From contig NZ_CP022336.1 of assembly GCF_002218195.1 (NCBI RefSeq), positions 1,917,001 through 1,981,000 of the forward strand: DNA of 64,000 nucleotides. Reading direction: 5' to 3'. Shown here piece by piece: positions 38,411-47,621 of the stretch (within the stretch, counting starts at the first letter, position 1; each line of letters begins with the position of its first letter). The notes beneath the pieces are model-generated. The model did no database searches. It was given only the letters and a program-made list of their open reading frames with translations, and was not told the DNA's origin. Source of the stretch: Sphingorhabdus sp. SMR4y (GTDB lineage Bacteria > Pseudomonadota > Alphaproteobacteria > Sphingomonadales > Sphingomonadaceae). The position numbers were made by a program, and so were the translations under genes.

Positions 38411-39802
38411 TCAGGCTTTGTCATGATAGGGGTTTTTGGGGGCGCGGATGATCAGTCGCACCGGAACCCCGCCAAAGCCCAACTCGCGACGGATACCGTT
38501 AACCAGATAGCGGCGATAGCTTTCCGGCAAATCGTCGACCCGCGTCCCGAAAATCACAAAAGATGGCGGCCGCGTCTTGGCCTGGGTGATATAGCGCAAT
38601 TTGATCCGCTTCCCGCCGGGTGCCGGCGGCGGATTTTCGGTAATCGCGTCCTCGAACCAGCGGTTCAGCTTGCCGGTTGAAACCCGCTGCGACCAGATCC
38701 GCCGGGCCTTGAAAGCAGCCTTCATCAACTGGTCGATCCCCTTGCCGGTAAAGGCCGAAACCGCAATCAGCGGCACATCGCGGACCTGCGCAAGACCATC
38801 ATCAAGCGCTGCACGGATGCCGTTGAACAATTTGCTCGGCCCTTCGGCGACATCCCATTTGTTGATCCCGATGACCAGACAGCGGCCTTCCTGGATCGCA
38901 TGATCGGCGATCCGCAGGTCCTGCGCTTCCAGCCCCTTGGTCGCGTCGAGCAAAAGCACCACTACTTCGGCAAAGTCGACTGCATGGCGCGCGTCTGCCA
39001 CGGCAAGCTTCTCGAGCTTGTCATTGACCTTGGCCTTTTTGCGCATGCCGGCGGTGTCGATCAGCCGCACTTGCCGGTCCGGTTCTATACCATCCAGCTT
39101 TTCTTCCTCGGTCAGGGCATCGTCGTGCCAGACCCAGTCGACGGTAATGCTGTCGCGCGTGATCCCGGCTTCCGGACCGGTGATCATGCGGTCCTCATCC
39201 AGCATCTTGTTTATCAGGGTCGACTTGCCCGCATTGGGACGTCCGACGATGGCCAGTTTCAGCGGCGCCGATTCATCGGTCGGCTCTTCGGCGGCAGCCG
39301 CCTTGAAATTCTCAACATAGGGCTGGATCGCCTGAAACAGGTCGGCGATGCCGTCGCCATGTTCGGCGCTGAACGGAATCGGATCGCCGAACCCGAGGGA
39401 ATAGCTTTCCAATATGCCGGCTTCCGCCGCTTTGCCCTCGGCCTTGTTGACCAGCAGAACGACCGGTGTTTTCGCGCTTCTCAGCCAGCGGGCGATTTCC
39501 TCGTCGAGCGGGGTCAGGCCAGCCCGGCCATCGATCACGAACAAAGCCAACTCCGCGCCGGCAACCGCGAGTTCGGTCTGCTTGCGCATCCGGCCGGGAA
39601 GGCTTTTCGGATCTTCATCCTCATAACCCGCCGTATCAATGACATTAAACTCGAGCCCCAGCAGGTTGGCCGCGCCTTCGCGTCGGTCGCGCGTCACCCC
39701 CGGCGTATCATCGACAAGCGCCAGCTTCTTGCCAACCAGACGGTTGAACAGGGTTGATTTGCCGACATTCGGTCGGCCGATAATAGCGATATTGGGCAGC
39801 AT
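38411..39802 (-). CDS. der: ribosome biogenesis GTPase Der
   Basis: A 463-residue protein with two tandem GTPase domains. Each has GRPN(V/A)GKSTL (P-loops at the N-terminus and about residue 180) and the switch II DTPG/DTAG sequences, and a C-terminal KH-like domain follows. Der acts in 50S ribosome assembly. I chose ATG 39802 (LPNIAIIGRPNVGKSTLF); the upstream 57-codon extension is not Der-like. It follows bamB with the order yfgM-bamB-der, as in E. coli. Confidence 0.95.
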   Translation of the reverse strand: MLPNIAIIGRPNVGKSTLFNRLVGKKLALVDDTPGVTRDRREGAANLLGLEFNVIDTAGYEDEDPKSLPGRMRKQTELAVAGAELALFVIDGRAGLTPLDEEIARWLRSAKTPVVLLVNKAEGKAAEAGILESYSLGFGDPIPFSAEHGDGIADLFQAIQPYVENFKAAAAEEPTDESAPLKLAIVGRPNAGKSTLINKMLDEDRMITGPEAGITRDSITVDWVWHDDALTEEEKLDGIEPDRQVRLIDTAGMRKKAKVNDKLEKLAVADARHAVDFAEVVVLLLDATKGLEAQDLRIADHAIQEGRCLVIGINKWDVAEGPSKLFNGIRAALDDGLAQVRDVPLIAVSAFTGKGIDQLMKAAFKARRIWSQRVSTGKLNRWFEDAITENPPPAPGGKRIKLRYITQAKTRPPSFVIFGTRVDDLPESYRRYLVNGIRRELGFGGVPVRLIIRAPKNPYHDKA

Positions 39803-39833
39803 GGAGCCGGTCCCTGTCCTTTGGTTCTGATCC

Positions 39834-41168
39834 TCAGCGGAACGCGGAAATTCGGCCGCTGTCGTCGAGAATATATAGCATGCCACCCGCAACGACTGGC
39901 GGCAGCGAAACGCCGTCATCCAGTTCAAACAGCGTCTGGCTCGATCCCTCACCCGGCGATATCGAAACGACATCGCCTTCGGTGCTGGCCACGATCAGAC
40001 GATTACCGGCCAATATCGGTCCGGTCCAGGTGATCGGGTTTTTCTTCTTTTTCTCGTTCTTGAAGGCGGCGAGCTGGCTGATCCAGCGAACCTTGCCATT
40101 CGGTCTGGCGATACACAGCAATTTTGCGTCATCGGTCAGCACGAACACCCATTCGCCAGCGACCACAGGTGTGGTAATACCGGCAATGTTCAGCTCCCAG
40201 ATCCGCTGGCCCGTAACCAGTTCATAAGCAGCCATGCGACCGCCCTGTCCCAGCGCGAAGACGCGGCCACGGTCGATCACCGGATCGGCATCGATATCGG
40301 ACAAAGTCGCAACCGATGTCGAAATGCTCGTGCGCGCGAGCGCGTCGTTCCAGAGATTACGGCCATTTTCATAGCGGTAGGCGGTCAGCTCGCCTGAGGA
40401 ATAGCCGGCAACGACCGTACCCTGTCCGGCAGCCGGCGCGGCAACGCCGAAAATGCCCGCGAGGCCGACCGTGCCCGCTTCATTCCATTGCACCGACCCG
40501 TCAACCATGCTGAGCGCATAGATCTGGTTGTCCTGCGTCATCACATAGACATTGCCGTTGGAAATCGTTGGCGATCCGCGCAGCGGTCCGGCCGGACGCA
40601 CTTTCCATATCTGGCTGCCGTCGGCCGCATTGAGCGCGACTACATCGCCCACGCCGTTGGTTGCATATACGACATCGCCCAGAACACTGGTTCCGCCACC
40701 GAACCGTGAAGAGGCGCCGTCGCCCTTCACCTCGATCTGCGAGGACCAGATTTTCGAACCGGTTGCAGCATCAAAGGCATGAACCATTGCTTCGGTGTCG
40801 GTGACGAACAGTCGTCCACCGGATATCACCGGTGCCGCCGCCAGCCGTTCCCGCTTGTTGGTTCCGCTGATGCTCGCGGTCCAGACCCGGTCAAGGCTGC
40901 CCGGCAAGGCTACATGACCGATTGATTTGCTTGCGTTGCCGCCCGACTGTGCCCATTCGCTGTTGGCGGCAGGCGCAGGCAGGATCACGGCAATCGACGC
41001 CAGGCCGGGGTCGACTTCCGCGCCGGTTTCACCACTCAATATCGGCGTGCGCTTGCCGATCGTCGGCGTATTCTTCTTGCTCTCGCCATCGCCGCCGCCC
41101 AAAATGCTGCAGCCGGACAGCAGTGAAAGAGCCAGCAGGCTTGCGGTCAGTGTCTTACCGGAAATCAT
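39834..41168 (-). CDS. bamB: outer-membrane assembly lipoprotein BamB
   Basis: A 444-residue lipoprotein with lipobox LSGC near residue 20 and an eight-bladed PQQ-like beta-propeller. Repeated blade motifs such as GRLFVTDTEAMVHAFDA, DVVALNAADGSQIW and NVYVMTQDNQIYALS are seen. BamB helps BamA insert beta-barrel proteins. It overlaps the upstream yfgM-like gene by 4 nt and is followed by der, so the operon order is conserved. Confidence 0.92.
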   Translation of the reverse strand: MISGKTLTASLLALSLLSGCSILGGGDGESKKNTPTIGKRTPILSGETGAEVDPGLASIAVILPAPAANSEWAQSGGNASKSIGHVALPGSLDRVWTASISGTNKRERLAAAPVISGGRLFVTDTEAMVHAFDAATGSKIWSSQIEVKGDGASSRFGGGTSVLGDVVYATNGVGDVVALNAADGSQIWKVRPAGPLRGSPTISNGNVYVMTQDNQIYALSMVDGSVQWNEAGTVGLAGIFGVAAPAAGQGTVVAGYSSGELTAYRYENGRNLWNDALARTSISTSVATLSDIDADPVIDRGRVFALGQGGRMAAYELVTGQRIWELNIAGITTPVVAGEWVFVLTDDAKLLCIARPNGKVRWISQLAAFKNEKKKKNPITWTGPILAGNRLIVASTEGDVVSISPGEGSSQTLFELDDGVSLPPVVAGGMLYILDDSGRISAFR

Positions 41169-41935
41169 TCCTTGGATTCTCCCTCAGTCGCTACCACGGT
41201 TGGCGGTGCAGCCTTATTATCATCGCTGTCCGGTTCGACAGCGTCAATGCCCTCGACGCCGGCCATCTGCAAAGCACGCGACCGGATCGTTGCCGGAACG
41301 CCATCGTCCTTGGCCAGCTGGGCAAAAAGCGGCCCCGCCAGATCCGACTTGTTCAGATTCAGATAGGATATCGCGACCATTTCGCCGGCGCTGCCGAACC
41401 AGGCATTGCCCGGAACCGCAAGCGGCTTCAGCCGGTCGATCACCTGCTGCGGCTTGAGCGTGTCGAATTCAGCAGTCGTCTGGCGGATCAGGGCAAGATC
41501 ACGAAACGGCTTCGGCAGACTGTCGTCAGCGACAATCTTGGCATAGCCGGCAATCGCCTTTTTCGGATCATTTTTTTCCAGCGCGATATTAGCCTGCAAC
41601 AGCTGCGCCGCGGCGCGATAGCCGCTCTGTTCCGCTTCCATCAACGGTTCGAGCGCGGTCGCGGCTCCGTCCAGATTATTCTGGCGAATGCTGTCGATGG
41701 CCGCGACATATTCCTCGCTGCGCAGACCCGAATCTTCATTCTGGCTATTCTGCCAGAAAATCCAGCCGGCCAGCGCGCCCAGACCGATGACAATAGCGGC
41801 AAAAATCCAGATTCCGTAACGGGTGACGATCGTCTTCAGCTGGTCCTCGCGCACCGCTTCGTCGACTTCCCGCAGAAACACCTGTTCTTGCTGGTCCGGC
41901 TTCTCTTCCGGGGCTTTATCTTTGTCTTTGGCCAA
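41165..41935 (-). CDS. YfgM-type tetratricopeptide-like membrane protein
   Basis: A 256-residue inner-membrane protein. A cytoplasmic N-terminus (REVDEAVREDQLKTIVTRYG) is followed by one membrane segment (WIFAAIVIGLGALAGWIFW) and a periplasmic helical repeat domain with TPR-like units. This matches YfgM, an ancillary chaperone of the SecYEG translocon. It is the first gene of yfgM-bamB-der and overlaps bamB by 4 nt. Confidence 0.88.
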   Translation of the reverse strand: MAKDKDKAPEEKPDQQEQVFLREVDEAVREDQLKTIVTRYGIWIFAAIVIGLGALAGWIFWQNSQNEDSGLRSEEYVAAIDSIRQNNLDGAATALEPLMEAEQSGYRAAAQLLQANIALEKNDPKKAIAGYAKIVADDSLPKPFRDLALIRQTTAEFDTLKPQQVIDRLKPLAVPGNAWFGSAGEMVAISYLNLNKSDLAGPLFAQLAKDDGVPATIRSRALQMAGVEGIDAVEPDSDDNKAAPPTVVATEGESKE

Positions 41936-42092
41936 GCTGGCTTCCTCAAATCTGTTTCGCGTATCCCGTTCGCCGGTCAGACGAAGGCATTATGCAATCG
42001 GCTGTCCTTTAGCGTCCGCAATAGCAAATGTAAAAGTCTATTGACCATTTCCACAGGCTGAACGGCGGATCGGCTGCATCAGAGAAATATCG

Positions 42093-42965
42093 CTATTTTT
42101 TCGGTTGATAGAGTTGATCCGCCCCCGGAAAGGCGCGTTCCCTGACCTCTCCGGCATATTGCTCGGCAGCCTGGTCAATTTGTTCGGCAATATTGTGATA
42201 GCGTTTCACAAAGCGGGCGGTACGGTCGAACATGCCCAGCATATCCTCGGTGACCAGCACCTGGCCATCGCATTGCGCGGAGGCGCCGATGCCGATGGTG
42301 ATCGCATTGACCGCCCTGGTCGCCTCGATTGCGATGGGCTCGAGCACGCCTTCCAGCACAATCGCAAAGGCCCCGGCCTTGTCGAGGGCCACCGCGTCGC
42401 CGACAATCTTCTTCGCCTCGGCATCGCTGCGCCCGCGCGCGGCATAGCCGCCCAGCACATTGATCGCCTGGGGCGTCAGGCCGACATGGCCAACCACCGG
42501 AATGCCGCGTTGGACGAGAAACGCCACGGTCTCAGCCATCACTTCACCGCCTTCAAGCTTGACCGCAGCCGCACCGGTTTCCTTCAAGATGCGCGCAGCG
42601 CTTTCATAGGCTTTTTCCGGCGAGGATTCATAGGAACCGAAGGGCATGTCGACGACAACGACGCTGTGATAGCTGCCCCGGACCACCGCCGCCCCATGGT
42701 TGCACATCATCTCGAGCGTGACCGGAATGGTGGAATCCAGGCCATAGATCACCTGGGCCAGCGAATCGCCGACCAGCAGCATATCGCAATGCGCGTCGAG
42801 CAATTGCGCCGTCCGCGCGGTATAGGCGGTCAGCATGACCACCGGCTCTGCTGTCACCCCGTCGACCTTGCGGCCCTGGATTTTCGGTACGGACAAACGC
42901 CGCATCGGCTGTGGCCGGGGGTTGGCGCGACTGGTCGAGGTATCGAGTTTGAAGGTTGTGGACAT
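42093..42965 (-). CDS. panB: 3-methyl-2-oxobutanoate hydroxymethyltransferase
   Basis: A 290-residue enzyme making ketopantoate for pantothenate and CoA. The start has [19 protein letters not shown], then [23 protein letters not shown] and the catalytic/metal region [25 protein letters not shown] and GHVGLTPQ. The later LEGVLEP is also conserved. The N-terminal ~25 residues form a basic extension. It is a single gene here. Confidence 0.95.
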   Translation of the reverse strand: MSTTFKLDTSTSRANPRPQPMRRLSVPKIQGRKVDGVTAEPVVMLTAYTARTAQLLDAHCDMLLVGDSLAQVIYGLDSTIPVTLEMMCNHGAAVVRGSYHSVVVVDMPFGSYESSPEKAYESAARILKETGAAAVKLEGGEVMAETVAFLVQRGIPVVGHVGLTPQAINVLGGYAARGRSDAEAKKIVGDAVALDKAGAFAIVLEGVLEPIAIEATRAVNAITIGIGASAQCDGQVLVTEDMLGMFDRTARFVKRYHNIAEQIDQAAEQYAGEVRERAFPGADQLYQPKK

Positions 42966-43037
42966 GGCAATCCTAAACAGTATCGTTGATAGAATGGCCT
43001 CAATAAGCGACGCCGGCGCATAAGGCCAGCTTAGCGG

Positions 43038-44123
43038 TTATCGCCTGGCGGCTGTCACCGCCTGCGCGGGATTGTCGCTGAACAATCCGTCGATCCCCGT
43101 AGCGATATAGGCCCGGATTTCACCCGCGAGATCGCCCGTATCGCGCGGATCGATGCCGCTCTTGAAATCGGTCGGCAGAAAATAATTTTCACGACGAAAG
43201 GTCCAGGGATGCACTGCAAGGCCGGCCTTGTGCGCGGCCTCGACCAGTCCGGTCGGCGCGCCCAGCCGGCCGATGGCATTGCGACCGATCACCATATCCT
43301 TGGATGGTCCGATCCCGTCGGCATAGCGGGCCATGTCCTTCAATCCCGCCGCCGTGATCATGGCCGCATAGCTTTGCCCGGCCATGTCCGGTGGCCCGCC
43401 CTCGCTCGCCACCAGCTGCACCAGCCGGACACCGGTCTTGCCGTTCAATACCTGCAAATTGCCGACTTCGAACGACTGGATGAAGACCGGATCATCAGCT
43501 CCGTCATAGCCATATTGCTGGAGCAGTTTCAGCAAGGGTTCGTCATGGTTCAGCCCCAGCGCTGCAAAATAGCTCGGATGCTTGGTCTCCGGGTAGACGC
43601 CAATCCGCCTGCCCGTCTTGGCCGCATGCGCTTCGAGCAGTTGCAGCACCTCTTCAAAGGTCGGGATCTCGTACTGGCCATCATATTGCATATTGCCCGG
43701 CCGCAGGTCGGGCAGCCGTTCCCTGGCCCGCAATGTCTTCAGCTCGGCAAGCGTGAAATCTTCGGTAAACCAGCCGTCATGCTGGCTGCCATCAATGGTT
43801 TTGACGGTCCTGCGGCCGGCAAATTCCGGCCGGTCGGCAACATCGCTGGTCGCGCTGATGTCATTTTCATGCCGAGCCACCAAAATGCCGTCCCGGGTCA
43901 ACACCAGATCCGGTTCGATAAAATCCGCGCCCTGGTCGATCGCCAGCTGGTAGGCGGCCAGCGTATGTTCGGGTCGCTCGCCGCTGGCACCGCGATGGGC
44001 AATGATGATCGGAGGCTCTCCGTTCAACGTTGCTGCATTCATTGGCCCGTCTCCCGCATACTCCGCCCCTGCTCTGCATCCGGCCAGCGCAAACAGCATC
44101 AGAAAGACGAGCCGGACGCGCAT
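43038..44123 (-). CDS. glycerophosphodiester phosphodiesterase, lipoprotein
   Basis: A 361-residue enzyme that hydrolyses glycerophosphodiesters to glycerol-3-phosphate and alcohol. A lipoprotein-type signal ends in LAGC (about residue 16). The GDPD catalytic motifs are IIAHRGASGERPEHTLAAY and GADFIEPDLVLTRDG, followed by HENDISATSDV. Length and the segment FIQSFEVGNLQVL near residue 215 fit GlpQ-type periplasmic enzymes. It lies 2 nt after the DUF427 gene on the same strand, so they are probably cotranscribed. Confidence 0.9.
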   Translation of the reverse strand: MRVRLVFLMLFALAGCRAGAEYAGDGPMNAATLNGEPPIIIAHRGASGERPEHTLAAYQLAIDQGADFIEPDLVLTRDGILVARHENDISATSDVADRPEFAGRRTVKTIDGSQHDGWFTEDFTLAELKTLRARERLPDLRPGNMQYDGQYEIPTFEEVLQLLEAHAAKTGRRIGVYPETKHPSYFAALGLNHDEPLLKLLQQYGYDGADDPVFIQSFEVGNLQVLNGKTGVRLVQLVASEGGPPDMAGQSYAAMITAAGLKDMARYADGIGPSKDMVIGRNAIGRLGAPTGLVEAAHKAGLAVHPWTFRRENYFLPTDFKSGIDPRDTGDLAGEIRAYIATGIDGLFSDNPAQAVTAARR

Positions 44124-44125
44124 CC

Positions 44126-44407
44126 CTAGCCGACCTCGACACCGTTCCAGAACGCGATCCGTCCTGCAATTTCCGCAGCTGCTTCCTTGGGCGCCGGATA
44201 GTACCAGGCCGCATCCTCGTTGATCTCGCCCTCGACGATCAGGCTATGATAGGCGGCATCACCCTTCCAGGGACAATGGCTCGTGCTATCGCTGTACATC
44301 AGATATTTCGACCAGACGGAATCGCGGGGAAAATAGTGATTGCCTTCCACTACGACCGTATCGTCACTGTCGGCGATCACCGCGCCATTCCATTTTGCCT
44401 GAACCAT
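44126..44407 (-). CDS. DUF427 small protein
   Basis: A 93-residue protein of the DUF427 family. Signatures are AKWNGAVIADSDDTVVVEGN, YFPRDSVW and the SHCPWKGDAAYHSL segment, with the C-terminal AWYYPAPKEAAAEIAGRIAF. Its ATG overlaps the end of the upstream YdjM-like gene by 31 nt. The family is of unknown function. The GDPD gene follows within 2 nt. Confidence 0.85.
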   Translation of the reverse strand: MVQAKWNGAVIADSDDTVVVEGNHYFPRDSVWSKYLMYSDSTSHCPWKGDAAYHSLIVEGEINEDAAWYYPAPKEAAAEIAGRIAFWNGVEVG

Positions 44408-44928
44408 GTGCCTGTCCTTTTCCTGATACCATAAGCTGCCACGGCAACCAGTGTCAGCGGTATCCAAACCCAGATAGCTTCGGAATATAACACTTTGATG
44501 CCACGGCCACTGATAAAATCGGAAATCCCGATCGGCGATACGGCAATCGGGGTAAAGGGAGCGAAATGGCGTGACGCTTCGAACGGCCAATAGATCGCCA
44601 CGCCCAGCCCGCCATTGGTGAACATGTCGAGCAACCCGTGCGAGGCCATCGAGACAAACAGGAAAGCCGCCACCAGACCATATCGTTGTGGTCGCAGCAC
44701 GGCTGTGGCAAACAGCGCTGCAACAGCAGCAAAAAGAAGACTGTGCGTCGCGCCGCGATGTCCCCAGCTGTCTCCATATTCGATGCCAAACCCAAAGCCG
44801 GCAACATCGGCATCGGGCAGCATGGCAAATAACAGACCTGTCGCGATCACCGGCACAGACAGCCGGCTTCGTCCCAATATCAACGCGCCGGCAAGCGGCA
44901 CGGCGGCATGGGACATGACCGTCGGCAT
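44377..44928 (-). CDS. YdjM-family membrane-bound hydrolase-like protein
   Basis: A 183-residue membrane protein with four to five spans. The family pattern is SHAAVPLAGALILG at the start, MLPDADVAGF, WGHRGATHSLLFAA and MASHGLLDMFTNGG, giving the H...D...H...H...D arrangement. This family is called membrane-bound metal-dependent hydrolase or LexA-binding inner-membrane hydrolase, but its role is uncertain. It starts with TGATG overlap to the ArsC-like gene and overlaps DUF427 at its end. Confidence 0.8.
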   Translation of the reverse strand: MPTVMSHAAVPLAGALILGRSRLSVPVIATGLLFAMLPDADVAGFGFGIEYGDSWGHRGATHSLLFAAVAALFATAVLRPQRYGLVAAFLFVSMASHGLLDMFTNGGLGVAIYWPFEASRHFAPFTPIAVSPIGISDFISGRGIKVLYSEAIWVWIPLTLVAVAAYGIRKRTGTWFRQNGMAR

Positions 44929-45296
44929 CAGCTGTTGCGCGCGGTCAGACCTGCTGCTTCATAATCCGACGCCTTGAAACCGACGACCAGCTCGTCGCCA
45001 TGTTCCAGCACCGGCCGTTTGATCATGCTGGGATTTTCCGCCATCACCATCACCGCGGTATCGTCGCCGATATTTTCCTTCACCATGTCGGGCAGCTTGC
45101 GGAAAGTGGTGCCGCGCTTGTTGACCAGCGCTTCCCAGCCCACCTGCATCACCCACATTTCCAGCTTTTCCTTGCTGATCCCCGACTTTTTATAGTCGTG
45201 GAAGACATAGTTGATGCCGTTTTTCTCCATCCAGTTGCGCGCCTTTTTGATCGTGTCGCAATTGGAAATGCCGTACATTTTGGTTTCGTTGCTCAT
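44928..45296 (-). CDS. ArsC/Spx/YffB-family thioredoxin-fold protein
   Basis: A 122-residue protein of the ArsC family. KMYGISNCDTIKKARNWM near the N-terminus holds the single conserved cysteine, and KRGTTFRKLPD and NPSMIKRPVLEHGDELVVGF complete the YffB-like pattern. These glutathione-using reductases act on unknown substrates; arsenate reduction is not shown. It starts a run with the YdjM-like, DUF427 and GDPD genes, coupled by overlaps of 1-31 nt. Confidence 0.88.
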   Translation of the reverse strand: MSNETKMYGISNCDTIKKARNWMEKNGINYVFHDYKKSGISKEKLEMWVMQVGWEALVNKRGTTFRKLPDMVKENIGDDTAVMVMAENPSMIKRPVLEHGDELVVGFKASDYEAAGLTARNS

Positions 45297-45309
45297 GGGA
45301 CTGATCCTG

Positions 45310-45480
45310 TTTTTACTGCACCTTGACCCAGAGACCCAGGTCAGCGACCGGTCAATGATCGCATTTCGGGCTCCGGGCAGTGCAAATTCGCTTCCCGAAC
45401 TGAATTAGCCAGAAATGCCCGTCGCGCAAGGCCCAATCGGAACTGTGGTGTTCCAGTTGCCGCGCGGTCCGGTCGACAGT
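45310..45480 (-). pseudogene. remnant of an endonuclease III-type Fe-S C-terminus
   Basis: On the minus strand the frame encodes RDGHFWLIQFGKRICTARSPKCDH, then TGA, then PVADLGLW. This is an endonuclease III-type C-terminal loop, C-x6-C-x2-C-x5-C, with the third Cys now a TGA stop (TGC to TGA would explain it) and the fourth position a Gly (GGT in place of TGT). It lies just after the intact HhH-GPD gene that ends at 45492. It looks like the tail of a second, lost paralogue. Confidence 0.65.
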
Positions 45481-45491
45481 CTTCGCATCGG

Positions 45492-46202
45492 TCAGCCCGA
45501 CAGCGTTGCCGACCCCGTCTCGCAATCGGCGCGCAGCGGACAGGACAGACAATCCGGTCGTTTCGGCCGGCAGATCGTCTGGGCCAGACGCTTGCCGAGC
45601 AGATGATGCTCGTCCAGATCCTCCGCCGACCATTCGGGCGGCATCAGCGGCATCAGCGCGTCATAGGCCCGGGTCGTATCGGCCTTGGCCGGCACCAGCC
45701 CCATCCGCTGCACCACGCGCCGGTGGCCGGAATCGAGCACCAGCGCCCGGCGATTGAAATGGCTGGTGTTCATGATCCCGGCGCTGATCTTGCGCGCAAT
45801 CCCGGGCAAAGTCTCCAGCCAATCCATCGCTTCGGCCGTTTCCATCGGTTCAAGATGCTCCAGGCTGGCCTTGCCGCACCGCGCGATAATTTCGTTGAGG
45901 CAGGCCTTGAGCCGCTCCGCCGCCATTGCCGGGAAAGTGGCGGTCTGCAGAAGACCCCGCAACTGCTCGAAAGGAGCCTCGGCAACGCGCTCCCACGATC
46001 CATATTCGGCGATCAATCGATCGGTATTGGCGTTGGACACCGCGGTTTTCGCGCGCGCGCCGATTACGCCCTGGACCAGGACCCACATCGGGTCGCGGCG
46101 CGTATCGTCGACCGGCATCACCCGGCCAAACCGCTCGATCAGCCTGCCGTGCATCCGGCGCAAAATCTCGGTGCGGTGAGCGGGACCAGAGTCGAGTTGC
46201 AT
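45492..46202 (-). CDS. endonuclease III-like HhH-GPD DNA glycosylase
   Basis: A 236-residue base-excision repair protein. The helix-hairpin-helix is LETLPGIARKISAGIM, with the catalytic Lys in RKIS and the Asp in LVLDSGHRRVV. The Fe-S loop is CRPKRPDCLSCPLRADC (C-x6-C-x2-C-x5-C), complete. The N-terminal part is divergent from the Nth of E. coli (IGARAKTAV replaces ILSAQATD), so it may be a sphingomonad-specific paralogue rather than Nth itself. Downstream is a decayed tail of another copy. Confidence 0.82.
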   Translation of the reverse strand: MQLDSGPAHRTEILRRMHGRLIERFGRVMPVDDTRRDPMWVLVQGVIGARAKTAVSNANTDRLIAEYGSWERVAEAPFEQLRGLLQTATFPAMAAERLKACLNEIIARCGKASLEHLEPMETAEAMDWLETLPGIARKISAGIMNTSHFNRRALVLDSGHRRVVQRMGLVPAKADTTRAYDALMPLMPPEWSAEDLDEHHLLGKRLAQTICRPKRPDCLSCPLRADCETGSATLSG

Positions 46203-46348
46203 CCGCGGAATATGGCCGAGCTGAGGACCGGTAGCAAGACTGTGCGCCCCGCAGCCATCGACCGGTCAGTCCAGCCGGCGACCAATGGTCACAACCGGCT
46301 GCGCATCATGGCGAAGCGCCTTGAAGAAACCGGTCGCCGCGTCATGGA

Positions 46349-47356
46349 TCAGATATCGACAATGATCTTGCCGAAATGCTGCCCCGATTCCTGATGGCGG
46401 AAGGCATCGCCCAGATCGGCGAGCGGGAAGGATTTGTCGAGCACCGGTTTCAGGCCATTGGCTTCAATCGCCGCGATCATGTCCTGCTGTTGCGTGCGGC
46501 TGCCGACGGTCAGGCCCTGCACGCGCAGGTTCTTGCCCATCAGCAGGCCGGTCTGCACCGGCCCGGCAAAGCCGGTGAGCACGCCGATCAGGGCAATATG
46601 ACCACCGATCCGGGTTGCCACCATCGACTGGTCGAGCGTACCCGGCCCACCGATCTCGACGACGCAATCAACGCCCTTGCCGCCGGTAAGTTCGAGCACC
46701 TTTGGCCCCCAGGCTTCGACTTGCTTGTAATTGATCAGATGATCCGCACCGAGCTCCTGCAGTCGCTTCAGCTTGTCATTGGACGAAGACGTCGCGATCA
46801 CCGTCGCGCCCGCCGCCTTGGCAAATTGCAACGCAAAAATCGACACGCCGCCGGTGCCCTGCACCAGCACCCTATCGCCCGGTTTCACGCAGCCATCGAC
46901 AAACAGCGCGCGCCAGGCAGTAAGTCCCGCGCAGGTCAGGGTCGCGGCCTCGGCGGCGCTATAGCCTTTCGGCGCATGGGTCCACGAGGTCGTCGGGCCA
47001 ACCGCCTGCTCGACCGCATAGCCGTCAATCCCGTCGCCGGGCACCCGCTTGAACCCGCCTTCGGGCGGCGCGCCGTCGATCCACTCGGGGAAGAACGTCG
47101 AGACCACCAGATCGCCGACCTTGAACTCGCTGACCCCCTCGCCCACCGCGGTGACCTCACCGGCGCCATCGGACATCGGGATGCGGTTTTCGCCGGTCGG
47201 GATCATCCCCTTGACCACCGCATAATCATGATAGTTGAGGCTGGACGCCCGCAACCGCACCGCGATTTCGCCGGGACCGGGCGCTGCCGGTTCCGGCAGG
47301 TCGACCAGCTTGAGATTGTCGAGCGATGCGGGAGCGTGGAGTTGGATGGCTTTCAT
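46349..47356 (-). CDS. zinc-type/quinone oxidoreductase (MDR superfamily)
   Basis: A 335-residue NAD(P)H-dependent oxidoreductase of the medium-chain dehydrogenase/reductase superfamily. ASSLNYHDYAVVKG and MSDGAGEVTAVGEGV lie in the catalytic domain and GDRVLVQGTGGVSIFALQFAK, then ATSSSNDKLKR, form the NADPH Rossmann site. The structural zinc cysteines are absent, so it is a quinone-oxidoreductase-like or zinc-free alcohol dehydrogenase. It is a single gene with a hairpin-repeat cassette upstream. Confidence 0.88.
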   Translation of the reverse strand: MKAIQLHAPASLDNLKLVDLPEPAAPGPGEIAVRLRASSLNYHDYAVVKGMIPTGENRIPMSDGAGEVTAVGEGVSEFKVGDLVVSTFFPEWIDGAPPEGGFKRVPGDGIDGYAVEQAVGPTTSWTHAPKGYSAAEAATLTCAGLTAWRALFVDGCVKPGDRVLVQGTGGVSIFALQFAKAAGATVIATSSSNDKLKRLQELGADHLINYKQVEAWGPKVLELTGGKGVDCVVEIGGPGTLDQSMVATRIGGHIALIGVLTGFAGPVQTGLLMGKNLRVQGLTVGSRTQQQDMIAAIEANGLKPVLDKSFPLADLGDAFRHQESGQHFGKIIVDI

Positions 47357-47497
47357 GGCGGGTCTCTCCTGATTTTAATTGTTCGATTAAAATGCGGTCT
47401 AGTATGGCGGTGGCGGGTGGTCAACAACTGCCGGAGGTGTTGCTGGAACTGGCACAGGAGCAAATGGTGCGGCAGGCGGGCGATTGGGTTGGCATGG

Positions 47498-47606
47498 CGC
47501 GCACCCGTCCTTCGACAAGCTCAGGACGAACGGACGAGAGATGATTGGCCTCAAGAATGAAAGACGTAATACCGCAATACTCCGTTCGTGCTGAGCCTGT
47601 CGAAGT
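47498..47606. repeat. composite palindrome unit, left flank of the GIY-YIG gene
   Basis: Starts with GCGCACCCGTCCTTCGACAA, continues through AGGACGAACGG and GATTGGCCTCAA, and ends with the inverted partner TCCGTTCGTGCTGAGCCTG. Together the two halves form a long hairpin. The unit is repeated in direct orientation at 47925-48032. Confidence 0.8.
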
Positions 47607-47621
47607 ACGAATTCGCACAAT

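Noticed and set aside
44928-45296. Arsenic resistance gene
   Set aside because: The ArsC-fold protein belongs to the YffB-like branch and no other ars genes are nearby.
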